A stretch of 64,000 nucleotides of DNA from Puffinus mauretanicus (Eukaryota; Chordata; Aves; Procellariiformes; Procellariidae): the NCBI GenBank assembly GCA_023333565.1, contig JAJKFH010002269.1, positions 310,001 through 374,000 on the forward strand, given 5' to 3'. Shown here piece after piece: positions 37,680-48,440 of this stretch; within the stretch, counting starts at the first letter, position 1; each line of letters opens with the position of its first letter. The notes below the pieces were generated by a model, which did no database searches, was not told the DNA's origin, and saw only the letters and a list, made by a program, of their open reading frames with translations. Both the position numbers and the translations under genes were made by a program.

Positions 37680-39783
37680 GTCTAATTTATGTCCACATAC
37701 CACCATCACCATAATAAAGGTACTACTTACACTTTATGGAGTGATAACGCATCTCTTACCAGTTGCTTCACCTACATCACTCTCCCAATAGCCATCCTAT
37801 ACCCTCAGCCTCAAAACCTGACAGCAAAATTCCGTCATTAGAGATATCTGAAAGCAGAAGCAGCCCCACTAAGGCCTGTGGCCTGTTGCCTTGCAGTTGG
37901 GAAGTTCTCAGTGAACTCTGTATTTTGAGTGAGTGAGGTTTTTTATGCTCCACTTGTTAACATCTGTGCAAATTATACCTTCTGGGATCAAATTCTTAAG
38001 ATTTGTTCTCTGCTCAATGAAATATATTACACTGTCAAAGACATGATACATCAAATCACAGTGAAAAAAAATGTTCATTATTTTACCTCCAATTGAGTAT
38101 GGGGCATTCAGATTTTAATACAACTCTTACTGCACATTAACGCTAATGTTTTTCTCAATATGGAAAACACTCATTTTGTAAGTGAACAAATCCAGTGTTA
38201 TCCCTCACTTCAATGGGATGGGAAATAGCAACATCAAATGCAGCAGAGAAGCTCTGGTACACACTTTAAGTTGTGATAGATCTTTAGTAATCTTCAGCCT
38301 CTTAAGGAAGCTTTGTCCTTTATTGAACTTTATTTCCCACAACTCACTAGAAAGCCTAACTTGGGAAGATTTTGCCCATCACCTATAAAAAAATAAAAGG
38401 TTTAAACATGCTGTTCTTTGCAGAATAGTAAACTTTTAATAAAGTCTTTTTTCCATTTACATGTATATCTTATTTCTCATTCTTTCACAATATCTGGAAA
38501 TAAAAAATGGAAATAAAATGAAGAGATTAAAATATTACAAGACATATTACATTTCTAATCCATCTATTCCACCCAAAAGCATTAAATCACCTAAAAAAAA
38601 TTCTTACATAGCCATGCTGAAGCACTATTTCTCACAAATTTTAACATTCTTATTAGAATTTTGGGAAGCAAGTTGAAATCTGTGTTTCTTTATATGGGCC
38701 GAACTACTTTCACATTTTCTTTCTGTCAGAAATATTCATGTGAAACATTTGTTTCGAAAAGACCCACTGGAAAACAATCACATTTTGCTCGTGTTCTTGT
38801 ATTAAATATGTGTGGACTTGGAAGTACATCTCAAATCAGATGAAGAGGGGAAATCTTTTATCTAAATAAATTCAAATTAATTCAGCACCTTTCACTGCCA
38901 ACGTCTGTTTCTTTGTGAGTATAGATGTGACTACTGTTTACTGTGGCTGAAAAAAATCTGAAAGTAGCTGTTGTCATTTAAAGCTCTTGTGAGATGCATG
39001 TTTCACTCTTGACATCGTATTTCTAAAAGTCTTCATCCGAATGCTGCAGTTCTGAGCTACAAGTGATGTGCTCTTTGCAACCTACGCTGGAACGCCCGTG
39101 GTCACTCTTGGCTCCTATTTGCAGATCTTTCTTCTGTTTCCCTCGGCATCACAAAGCCTCTGATGAAACAAAATGGTTGCTGATAGCTGTCTGAAACAGT
39201 ATGTCGAGCTTTATACTTGAAAGTATGCTTCAGTTGACGTAGAGGGGAAAAAATCACTTTTGTGATCTTGCGAAATAGAGAACTATTCATGTGCCATTGA
39301 TCAAAAGGATTAAGTTACGCTGAGAAAAGGCTCTATTATGATAGATCAGATGTTTTGATTAAATTTTCTAACCTCTTGCAGTAAAGCCAGTTTTCCCATA
39401 AAACTACCTAGTGCTGTTCTTTAAAGAAATGCTCCCCGTGTAAGTTCTCACTACAATAAATATTGTTTTAAAAATGTCAAATTAGAACCTTGAGTATGCT
39501 ACCACTAGTTGCAAAAAATGACTTCTTGTAAACATTACACAGAGTGTAATCATGTGAGAATGGAAGAGAAAGAAAAAGCTTTCTTAAGCTTTAAGAGCTT
39601 CTTAATTCCAAATGTGGGTCCAGTACTGGCTGACCCCGAGGTAGCTTGAGTGAGATAAGCCACTTTTTTACTGCATTTCCCAACTATTATTTGACCTTTT
39701 TCATGGAAAGAATTTGGCATCATTTCATCAGCATCATCTTGATCTCAGTAAGCCTAAAAGGTTAAAACCCATTTGCTTTACAG
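37680..39783. other. AT-rich unique DNA, no gene seen
   Basis: Only chance frames of up to 71 codons (38461-38676, plus). No transposon or RNA gene is recognised. Confidence 0.5.
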
Positions 39784-39893
39784 AAATATCAGGTATGCTG
39801 AACCCTTTGGAGTGACAGAGTGGAAATCCATGGAACGCAGGAGGGGAACGCATCTCCTGGAACACCGAGCCCCGCTGGTACAGGTATGCCGAG
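39784..39893 (+). other. Exon-like patch with flanking splice-site consensus
   Basis: A 110-bp segment is preceded by a pyrimidine-containing acceptor-like sequence (CCCATTTGCTTTACAG) and followed by a donor-like CAG|GTATGC. It is GC-richer than its surroundings and one frame is open throughout, continuing to 39982. The peptide has no motif I recognise. AATAAAG follows at about 39956. It could be an exon of an unseen gene or noncoding RNA, a fragment of an old repeat, or coincidence. Confidence 0.15.
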
Positions 39894-40773
39894 ATCCCCC
39901 TGTTCCTGCCGTAAAGCTGCTTCAGAGCACTGACGGTGAGAAACTTAGTAAGTTAATAAAGTTAATAATAATAACACAGTAAATCTTCCTAACTGGTGCT
40001 CTAATATACAGTCAAAGTCCACAGGACATGTATCACAGCCTCAAACTTGAGATTATGTTGAAGAGAAATGATATATAGGCCTTGCGGGGGTATAGAGCCT
40101 AGAAAGAAATTCACTCCAACTGAAATACGTTCTTCTGAGGAATTGCCTCCTATGATGGTATTTATAATCAAAATTGCAAAAGCATCTTAACTTGATCAAG
40201 ACAGCAACTTACACTAAGGATTTAATTCTCAGAGCCAGTACAGTGGATTTGTTAGGCTGCAGGATGTGTAAATTTTTATTTTTTTAATGCTTAAACTTTG
40301 TATCTTTCTCAAATTCCTCTTTAAGAAAGATAATGAACACAAGCTTTACATCAAGTCATCTTGATAGGAAAAAAGGTCAATTATGTTAGCTAGAAAATGT
40401 TTTACAAAGATTTGAAAAATAAGCAACTTGCCACAAGAATATGTGACAATGTACTTTATTATTATATATCATATTTGTTAAAATGAGCTATTTGTTCACA
40501 AATGCTGTTGGGCCACTGGGTCAAAATATGTTGCAGCCATCATGTGTGTTCATTCGGATATCTGTGAAACTTTGAATACTAGACATCACGGCATCACAGA
40601 AATTTAATGACGTTTACACAGGTAACGCTAAGGCTGACAAAAAATGCGTAGCTTCCATCCATCTTTTTTATTCTAGAGGCAAAAGAATAGAGAAGAACTG
40701 CCAACAAATTTCCTTAAACAGATCAAAATGAGTTAATGCAGGTAGAAATATTTTTCTTTTTAATGTATTAATT

Positions 40774-41425
40774 ATAGAATCATCAATGTTGGAAATTACT
40801 TTGGGAGGTCATCTAGTTCAACCTCTAGTTCAACCAGGATCAACACTGAATTCAGACCACATGGCTCTGGGTCAGGTCTTGAAAACCTCCAAAGATGAAG
40901 AATCCACAGCCTCTCTGGCGACCCAGTCCCATTGCTTAATTGACCTCATGGAGAAAATGTTCTTCCTTACACCTGGTCAGAATTTCCCCATTTCATTTTA
41001 TGCTCACTGTCTCTCATCATCCTGCTGTGCATGTCAGCAAGAAGTCTGGCTCTGTCTTCTTCCCCTCATAGGTCCTGGCAGACTGCTGTTAGGTCCTCCC
41101 AAAGACTTGACTTCTGCAGGCTAAACAAACCCAGATCCCGCAGTGTCTACTCAAAGGGCGCCGGCTATGCTCCTGTTAATACAGCCCATGCTGTTAGTGT
41201 TCGGCACTGCGAGGGCACACTGCTGGCTCACATTTAGCCTGCTGTCCACCAGGACTTTTCAGCAAAGCTGCTAGCCAACCAGTTAGTACTTGGCTTGTAT
41301 TATTGCAAGGGGTTACTCCGTCCCAGCCACAGAACTTTGCTTTTGTCCTTGTTAAATTTCACAAAGTTCTGTGGTGGTGCATTTCTCCCCCCTTCCCTGG
41401 GCCACTCTACCATCTCAGGAACTCC
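40774..41425 (-). mobile_element. CR1 LINE, minus strand, 3' portion (left part of an interrupted copy)
   Basis: The plus strand opens with ATAGAATCATCAATGTTGG and CATCTAGTTCAACCTC, the complement of a CR1 3' end. It then runs into the 3' UTR and the end of ORF2 (GACTTCTGCAGGCTAAACAAACCC near 41107, TTTTGTCCTTGTTAAATTTCACAAAG near 41342). Many substitutions mark it as an old copy. It stops at about 41425, where an LTR-element sequence begins, and the CR1 resumes at about 43118. Confidence 0.88.
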
Positions 41426-42082
41426 TGTTAGGCCTTAGCCATTGCGTAACGAGTTGGGCGGTTGAGCGTCCCTTGACCGTACCAGGCACTCTTGCATGGC
41501 TAAGGTGGGGAGCGACACTGATCGTACCAAGAACACCGGCTACCTGATCAAGGTAAGGAACAAGAGCAGGGGATAATTTGTCATCTCTGACAGCCCTGAA
41601 GCATACCCTACCTGGATCGTAGCTTAAGTGCAACAATACCATGTTTACCATGCAACAATACCATAATTACTACTCCAGATCACCCTGGATAGTGGCCAGG
41701 ATGGAAATTTACTGATGACTAAAGCCAATCATCTTGCAAACCTATAAACAGTGGTCCCAAGCGAGACCCTTTTGAGCTCTTATGGATCGCAGCGGGCTGC
41801 ATCCAGAGTCTCCCTCTGAGTGGGACGCCTCTCAGAGTTCACAAACTCTCAAGTCTGTGATATTCGGAGGACCGTCGGGACCTGGGCTGAAACACTCGTC
41901 GGCTGAGACGCTCCTTGGGGCTCAACCCTTCGCCCGTTGAGAAATGCCAAGGCATTTAAGGTGAGTATTTCACAAGACTCGAGAGGAATTTTTAACAGGT
42001 ATACCTTTATAAACTTATCTAGCTTTAGGCCTTTATGAATTTCTCTAGCCTTGGGCGCTTTTGTGTGAATTGATCTAGATCT

Positions 42083-42105
42083 TTTGTGTGTGTGTGTTTG
42101 TGTGT
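42083..42105. repeat. GT microsatellite within the LTR element
   Basis: A short run of GT units broken by one TTT. It lies in the AT-rich part of the LTR-like sequence. Confidence 0.8.
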
Positions 42106-42293
42106 ATTGATTTAGATAACCAGTAATAAGCATAATCTGTAATTAAGTCGCTTTAGTAATTGTAGTAAACTTGATTGGCTCGCTTTGTAACTGTTAAATT
42201 AGTCAATGATTAAGTGCTGTCAAAATCTTATGATCTACCTTAAAACTGTGAATGAACTTTAAATTGCTGCTAAACACATATAATCCCTTAGGC

Positions 42294-42536
42294 GTAAACC
42301 GTTGACCAGGTCTGAGACTAGGGGTAGATCCAGCTGCACCTAGACTCCTCTTTGAGAAGGAGTTTAGAAAGCAAGCGGGTCTATTCAGAACCTCGTGATT
42401 CCATGGGAGGGTCTCCTTATCCCTTTTGTATTAGACACAAACCGTTGTCCAAGTCTGAGACTAAGATTGGACCCAGCCGAGTCTTCTCTGAACCTCGTGA
42501 CTCAACGGGAGGGTCTTTCTTACCCTTTTTGTCCTC
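42294..42536. repeat. Imperfect direct duplication inside the LTR-like region
   Basis: Unit 1 (about 42296-42430) and unit 2 (about 42437-42536) share, in the same order, AAACCGTTG-CCA-GTCTGAGACTA, then GA-CCAGC, then AGTCTTCTCTGAACCTCGTGA (unit 2 form), then GGGAGGGTCT and TTACCCTTTT/TTATCCCTTTT. Unit 1 carries about 30 extra bases in the middle. Repeated blocks in an LTR often correspond to enhancer duplications, but function here is inference. Confidence 0.75.
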
Positions 42537-42754
42537 GGCCTTTCCATAAATCATTCCAACACAATTCTGACACAATTTTTGCTGTGTATACTTAATCCAT
42601 GTAATGACTAATAGAGTGAATCTTGCCATTGAATTCTGTTAAGTCGCGCTTTTATAAATTTCTATTGAAATCACTTTTTGCTGATACCTTTGCCAGTGAT
42701 TCTTTAAGCGGCCTCAAAACCACTCATTCGTGACAAATTAGCATAGTTGGCAGG

Positions 42755-43117
42755 ATGGCAAGTGGTATCACTGATTACAAAAGCATGGAATAAATCCGAG
42801 TCCCAAATTCTCAGAAGAATGGGCTCATGATAACTGGCATGATTGGAAAGCTGTGGAAGAACAGCTAAAGGTAGCCAGGGGCTATATAAAAGATGGAAAA
42901 GGAAAAGGAATTATTTGCAAAATGTTAGGCACTGGCCTAGAAGCCACTTGTCAGTTTAGGAAGAATAACAATAAAAGGGAGCAGGACCTGAAAGAAGAAA
43001 TAGAAGGAAGAAAGGCAGCTGAACTAATACTGTCTTTGAAAATTGAGCAGCTGCAGAAACAGTTACAGGAATAAAAGGAGAAAAAACAGAAGTTCGAAGA
43101 AAAGGTTGAGATGATGC
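42755..43117 (+). pseudogene. Degraded gag-leader-like reading frame of the LTR element
   Basis: An ATG at 42755, immediately after the primer-binding-like sequence, opens a 12-codon frame ending in TAA. A second frame, shifted relative to it, is open from about 42817 to a TAA at 43072. It then stays open past that stop until the CR1 resumes. The longer part is rich in lysine, glutamate and glutamine, with heptad-like leucine spacing (ELILSLKIEQLQKQLQE), suggesting a short coiled coil. Position right after the LTR suggests the amino end of a gag-type protein. The frame is broken by a shift and a stop and has no capsid or nucleocapsid part, so it is not functional. Confidence 0.5.
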
Positions 43118-43422
43118 TTATGCAGGCTCCCAATGCTGACTGCACCCTCCAATTTGGTGTCATTCACAACGTTCATAAGGGTACACTCCAGCTCCTCCTC
43201 CAGGTCATTGATAAAGATATTTAACAGGATAGACCCCAGGATAGACCCTCAAGAAACTCCACTTGTAAGCACCTTCAAGGTAGATTTTGAACTGTTATCA
43301 AGTATCCTTTGAAGCTAATGATTCAGCTAGTTTTTCACCCATACGGTAGTACAGTCCTCTAGACTGTAACGCCCCAAGCTTGATACAAAGACACTGTGGC
43401 AATTCTATACCAACATAGACAA
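43118..43422 (-). mobile_element. CR1 LINE, minus strand, right part of the interrupted copy
   Basis: This continues the CR1 cut at 41425. CCAATTTGGTGTCATTCACA near 43150, AGGTCATTGATAAAGATATT near 43202 and AGCTAGTTTTTCACCCATA near 43326 are complements of the reverse transcriptase region of ORF2. The match fades through ACATAGACAAC at about 43420. Few or no CR1 bases seem to be missing between the two halves, so the LTR element lies inside a once-continuous copy. Confidence 0.82.
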
Positions 43423-44805
43423 CTAAAAAATCAAACTCTTCTTTTCTGAGAGCCATTGGAAATGAAAAGTCATTAATACTTAATTTTTTTCTCTCTTTGA
43501 CAGATTGGATAGACTGTGAAGTAACTCACATCACAGTTTATATCTCGCTTCAATCTCCATGTATTAAGTCACAAAGTTCTACCCAAACTTAAAGTCCAGG
43601 TACTATAATTCAAATCATGTACTAACTCAGTATTTACTATCAAAATCAGTTTTCTAAGAGCTTACACAGCTTCATTTAACATTATGGCTCAATGAACTTT
43701 TTATTTGGGAATCAGTCAGCAAGAACAAAATGTACTTCAGGTAGGAAAAAGGAAATAATGACCACAATGACCCCACATTTTAGTTTTGGTTTACATAATC
43801 TAGAGCTTCTGCATTTTGTACAACAGCCTTAGATTCTACCTCCAGAAATAAATCAAAAGGTCTTTATTTCTATCTTACTCACTAAATCTTCAACAGTGAA
43901 ATCATTCATGCCTGCAAGAGTACATACTATTAGCTGAACTACAAGGTACTGGTCTTTTCATTTATTTCAGAAATCCACATGTCGGTGTGTCTCACTAGAT
44001 ACCAGAGAACTGAAAATATCGGGAAAAGGGGAGTGAACAGGACACTTGTCAACCTCCTGACATCAGCCACGGAAAATCTTCAGATTAACTGAAATTGAGC
44101 ATTCTAGTTCTCAGATCTTATTTATATGCTAATGATGGCAACAGATATGTCATATTTCACATGTAACTTACTCCTTTCCTGGAAGAAAGCAGCATCTCCA
44201 AGTGTCCCAATGGGGTTGTCTTTTGGTAAAATGAACTTTCAGCATCCAGGTCCCAAACCCAATAATTTTAATTAAATTATTTATATTCCTTGACCATAAA
44301 ACTTCAAATGGTTAACATTTATCTGTATGAACAGTTCTTAATATCAGCATTTTTTTTTTAACAGAGCAAACAGGTCAAAATTTATTTTCCTGGTAGAAAG
44401 TGTAGTAGTTAATAGACAGTTAATTACTACTTTGATGAAGTCACATTTCTTTTTAAAAGACAAAAAAGAACATTGTTTTTTTGGATGAGGATATAATCAA
44501 GAAACAGAACATACTGTCTTTCTTCTAAAGCACCCAGCTAATCAGCATTCATCCAAAAAGAACTTTCTGCTTTTTCTCAAGACCATGTTTCTAGTACACT
44601 TGGGAATATCTTAGTATGCTGTCATCTTTCTTAAGCTCTGTTTTGTATGGTTGTGATTTCTTTTTTTTTTTCATATTGAGAGTCGGGGGTGTTTGATTCA
44701 TTTGTTGATTCCCTTTTTTGCGGCCCCTCACAGAATAATTTGCGAAGAGGTTCCTTACAAGCACACTGGTGTTTCCAATGGAGTGTTGGTTTGATAAATG
44801 CTACT
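43423..44805. other. AT-rich unique DNA between CR1 copies
   Basis: No gene, transposon end or RNA gene is recognised. It lies between two minus-strand CR1 insertions. Confidence 0.5.
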
Positions 44806-45441
44806 ATCATAGAACCATAGAATCGTTTAGGTTGGAAAAGACTTTTAAGATCAAGTCCAACTGATAACCTAGCACTGCCAAGTCCACCCCTACACCATGT
44901 CCCTAACAGCCACATCTACACGTCTTTTAAATACCTCCAGGGATGGTGACTCAACCACTTCCCTGGGCAACCTGTTCCAATGCTTGACAATCCTTTCAGT
45001 GAAGAAATAGTTCCTAATATCCAATCTAAAGCTCACCTGGCACAATTTGAGGCCGTTTCCTCTTGACCTATCAGTTGTTACTTTGGGAAAAGAGACTGAC
45101 ATCCACCTCGCTACAACCTCCTTTCAGGTGGATGTAGTGAATGGCAAGGTCTCCCCTGAGCCTCTTTTTCTCCAGGCTAAACAACCCCAGTTCCCTCATC
45201 CGCTCCTGAGAAGACTTGTGTTCTAGACCCTTCACCAGCTTTGTTGCCATTCTTTGAACAGGCTCCAGCACCTCCATGTCCTTCTTGTAGTGAGGGGCCC
45301 AAAACTGAACACAGTATTTGAGGTGCGGCCTCACCAGTGCCGAGTACAGGGGCACGATCACTTCCCTGCTCCTGCTGGCCACACTATTTCTGATACAGGC
45401 CTGGATGCTATTGGCCTTCTTGGCCACCTGGGCACACTCTG
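44806..45441 (-). mobile_element. CR1 LINE 3' portion, minus strand, well preserved
   Basis: The plus strand begins ATCATAGAACCATAGAATCG, followed by GGTTGGAAAAGACTTTTAAG and a complete CR1 3' UTR. It runs into the end of ORF2: on the minus strand, [20 protein letters not shown] and [18 protein letters not shown] are readable in a 118-codon frame at 45071-45427, with [15 protein letters not shown] text following. It is about 635 bp, 5'-truncated, and closely related to the copy ending at 10791. Good preservation suggests a younger insertion than the neighbouring interrupted copy. Confidence 0.93.
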
Positions 45442-45521
45442 ATTAATCTGTGGAACAGAGAACTGCAGCCATGTGGATAGATGTTGCAGAAGTAGCAAGA
45501 AGCAAACTTTTAACTAAGAAG

Positions 45522-45567
45522 GTTATGGTGCCCCATTTCTAATTGTTATGATGTCCCATTTCTAACA
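45522..45567. repeat. 23-bp tandem duplication, two copies
   Basis: GTTATGGTGCCCCATTTCTA at 45522 and GTTATGATGTCCCATTTCTA at 45545 form a direct repeat with a 23-bp period and two differences in the compared 20 bases. Nearby 45570-46095 shows no gene or transposon. Confidence 0.8.
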
Positions 45568-46095
45568 TGTGATTCGGGCAGATCTGAGACTGGAGTACTT
45601 GGTGTGGGTTTATGTACTACTAACTTCTGACCTGTGAACTCATACTTGTCTAAAGTGTAAATGTAAAGAAAAAGGCCAAGGGGATAACATTTGAACTCTT
45701 GTATGCCCAGGAAAGGAAGTAGAAAAGACTAATTACAAATATTGAATACTTCAGTATATTTTCCAGTGGCTGTTATAAACCCTGCCATAAAATTTCATAT
45801 AGGTAATTCCATCACAATGACATTTTTGCTTCATATTTACATATATTTGTGCATGTGTACATGTGCTTATATTGTTGCAGAATTTTCAAATCAAACGATG
45901 ACTTTAAAAGAAAATCAGTCTTTAACATTGAGAAAAAGCAACAAAGAAGATTCCAACAGCCTGAAAATACTTCTTTCTTGCAACCTCTGAGCAAGATTCA
46001 GCTACACCTGAAAACAGGAAGTGGGATCTGCTTTTTCTGTAATCAAAATAATGTGGTGCATTGTGTTCAGTGAGTTTTGTGATTTGTGTGAGAAA

Positions 46096-46134
46096 TAATA
46101 GTGGTAGTAGTAATAATAATAATAGTAATAATAC
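46096..46134. repeat. TAA/TAG trinucleotide microsatellite
   Basis: A run of GTAGTAGTAATAATAATAAT-type units about 39 bp long with interruptions. Confidence 0.85.
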
Positions 46135-46439
46135 TTTTTTGTTCTTTTCCGTTAAGCTGCAGTTCTACTTAACTTTTAAAAGTGTATTAATTTTATACTG
46201 TGTTTCCTTTTACTGTATCATAGATAATAAGGATGAAAACTTGTCTGTTCAGGTTATTGGTACACGTCAAATTAATTTGTTATAACTTTTTTTCATCCGA
46301 GGACTTGTAGAAAAGTTTAACTCATTAAATGTTTGCAGATAAGATATAGGAAAATTGCTTAGCTTTTCTCAGCTTACTCCTCTAGGCAAAAATATTTTTC
46401 ATTCATCTTTACCTGACTCAAATCTGCCCTGATATTCTA

Positions 46440-47452
46440 GACTGGTCTCCAAGATTTTGGGTACTACAGACTGGTCAGCCTAACTTCTGTCCCTGGGAGG
46501 ATTATGGATCAAATATTTCTCAAAAGACGGCACATGAAGGAGAAGAATGTGACTGAGAATACCTAGCACAGATTTACCAAGGGCAAATTTCATCTGATAA
46601 ACCTGATAGACTTCTATGATGAGATGAGTGGCTGTGTGGCCAAGGGGAGAGCAGTGGTTATTGTTTACCTTGCTTTTATCTAGGCTTTTGGCATGGTCTG
46701 CCACTGTATCTGTGGATAGATTGGAATAAACCTACAACTCGTTTGCATATGACACTCAGGTAGAGGAAGAGGATGATATTATGGAGAGCAGGGCTGTCAT
46801 TCAGAGAGATTTTGAGAAATGGACCAACAGAAACCTCTGAAAGTTCAACAAAGGCAAGTGCCAAATCTTGCATCTGGAAGGGAATAAGCCCATGTAGTGG
46901 TAAAGGTTGGGGACTGATTGGCCAGAAAATCGCTTTGCAGAAAAAGATTGGGAGTCTTGATGGACAAGTTGAACGTGACTTCCCAGTATAAGAACAACAT
47001 TGACATACTGGAGTGAGTCTAACAGAGGTTCAACAAGATGGTGAGGGGGGTGGAGCACATGAAGTGTAAGAAGCTGTGTTCAGTCTGAGAAAAGAACACT
47101 AAGGGGGTATCTACTATGCTGTCTGCAGCTAATTAATGTCTGGTCACAGAGAAGTCACAGCCAGACTCTGCTGTGCACACAGTGAAAGAACCCAAGGAAA
47201 CCGCCTCACGTTGCAGCAATGAGAACTCTGGTCAGATATAAAGAAAGCAAGCGTTCACAATGAAGACAGTCAAGCACTGAACTAGGCTGCCCAGAGACTG
47301 AGGAATCTCCATCTTTGGAAATATTCAAAATTTGCCTGGAAAAACCCTAAGCTACCTGGGCTAACTTTGAAATTAGCTTTGCTTGAGCAAAGAGTTGGAC
47401 CCGCAAAGGTTCCTTTCAACAGAAATTATTCTATGGTTTTATGATTTTGTGA
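46440..47452 (+). mobile_element. CR1 LINE, plus strand, highly decayed
   Basis: Around 46460-46700 the sequence keeps the order of CR1 ORF2 blocks: CAGACTGGTCAGCCTAACTTCTGTCCC, matching the RPVSLTS region, then TTTACCAAGGGCAAATTTCATCTG, then the A-motif region near 46675. After a probable internal deletion it continues with ORF2 3' sequence (TTGATGGACAAGTTGAACGTGAC near 46959). It ends in TATTCTATGGTTTTATGATT near 47430. Every frame is interrupted. This is the oldest recognisable CR1 here. Confidence 0.75.
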
Positions 47453-47561
47453 GTTTTCTTGCTTGGCTTACTGGCATTGCCTTCACCAATCTTAGCATTG
47501 CCAAAACAGAATATGCCATTTCCTCTTAACAGTGACAGGACCTGTCGCTCAGGAGTCATCT

Positions 47562-47679
47562 GACCACATTCAAATGTTGATCTCTTCCCTAAAGATCATG
47601 GGCATGAACCTTTGTCTTCTGACTGCATTCAAATATTGATGTCTTCCCTAAAGATAATGGGGATGATCCTTTATCTTCT
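47562..47679. repeat. 59-bp tandem duplication, two copies
   Basis: CATTCAAATGTTGATCTCTT (from 47567) recurs as CATTCAAATATTGATGTCTT (from 47626), each followed by CCCTAAAGAT, ATGGG and ATG, then CCTTTGTCTTCTGAC or CCTTTATCTTCTGAC. The period is 59 bp with several substitutions. It lies just beyond the decayed CR1. Confidence 0.85.
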
Positions 47680-48120
47680 GACCTCTGAAACTCGTCTCTT
47701 AGAAGGGAATATTCTCACTTCTACAAGCCCATTTCAGTCTATGCAAAACATGACTGCTATAGCCTTTTTTTAATTGCCTGTTGCTCTGCCCATGTTACCC
47801 CTCTCTAAACATCTTTAGTGTTTTTTTATTTTCTTTGTTTAAATCATATCAGAACTCTGCACCTCCTTCTCTATTAGTGTGTCTACTGTTGTGTGCCTAT
47901 ACAAATAACTAGGCTGTCTGGCCTTTAAACCATTTTTCGTGACTCATTTTTGCCATTCCACTTATAATAGATTAGGTGACTAATAATAGCTAGAGGGACA
48001 ATAGGAAAAATGGGTTAACTGTAATCTATGAAACCGAATAAAACCTTTGATGCAGCTTAGCTTACTGTTCACTTGCATCTTTTCAGCACAGTGAATTAAT
48101 CTTCCTGTATGATGGCAGAC
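47680..48120. other. Unique DNA, nothing recognised
   Basis: AT-rich with no frame of note. Its right edge is the sharp start of the LTR fragment. Confidence 0.5.
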
Positions 48121-48440
48121 TGTCGTGGTTTAACCCCAGCTGGCAACTAAGCACACCCAGCCGCTCGCTCACTCCCCACCAGTGGGATGTGGGAGAGAAT
48201 CGGAAGGGTAAAAGCGAGAAAACTCGTGGGTTGAGATAAAGACAGTTTAATAGGGAAAGCAAAAGCTGCGTGCGCAAGCAAAGCAAAGCAAGGAATTCAT
48301 TCACTAGTTCCCATCGGCAGGCAGGTGTTCAGCCATCTCCAGGAAAGCAGGGCTCCATCACGCGTAACGGCGACTTGGGAAGACAAATGCCATCACTGTG
48401 AATGTCCCCCCCTTCCTTCTTCTTCCCCCAGCCTTACGTT
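48121..48440 (+). mobile_element. Endogenous retrovirus LTR fragment
   Basis: It starts exactly at TGTCGTGGTTTAACCCCA and continues CGCTCGCTCACTCCCC, AAAACTCGTGGGTTGAGATA and ACAGTTTAATAGGGAAAGC. I recognise this as the beginning of an LTR family widespread in birds, usually placed with class II (ERVK-like) endogenous retroviruses. About 320 bp match. After the CTTCCTTCTTCTTCCCCCA stretch the expected remainder is absent, so the copy is 3'-truncated or recombined. No internal retroviral region is attached. The family assignment is from memory and needs a repeat-library search. Confidence 0.75.

Larger units (their letters stand above)
41426..43117 (+). mobile_element. LTR retroelement (endogenous-retrovirus-like) inserted in the CR1; one LTR-like end plus start of internal region
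   Basis: The 1.7-kb insert starts TGTTAGGCC, as LTRs begin with TG. It holds a TATA-like CCTATAAACAG at about 41740, a GAGACCCTTTTGAGCTC stretch downstream, a splice-donor-like AAGGTGAGT near 41960, a long AT-rich section and an internal duplication. The LTR-like part appears to end near 42734 (CGTGACA). Next comes AGTTGGCAGGATGG, which resembles the primer-binding region of some vertebrate endogenous retroviruses. A gag-leader-like frame follows, then the CR1 resumes. I see no pol, env or second LTR. Class assignment (ERV-L or other) is not possible by eye. Confidence 0.65.

Noticed and set aside
46061..46285. Asparagine/serine-repeat frame
   Set aside because: Simply the translation of the TAA/TAG microsatellite.
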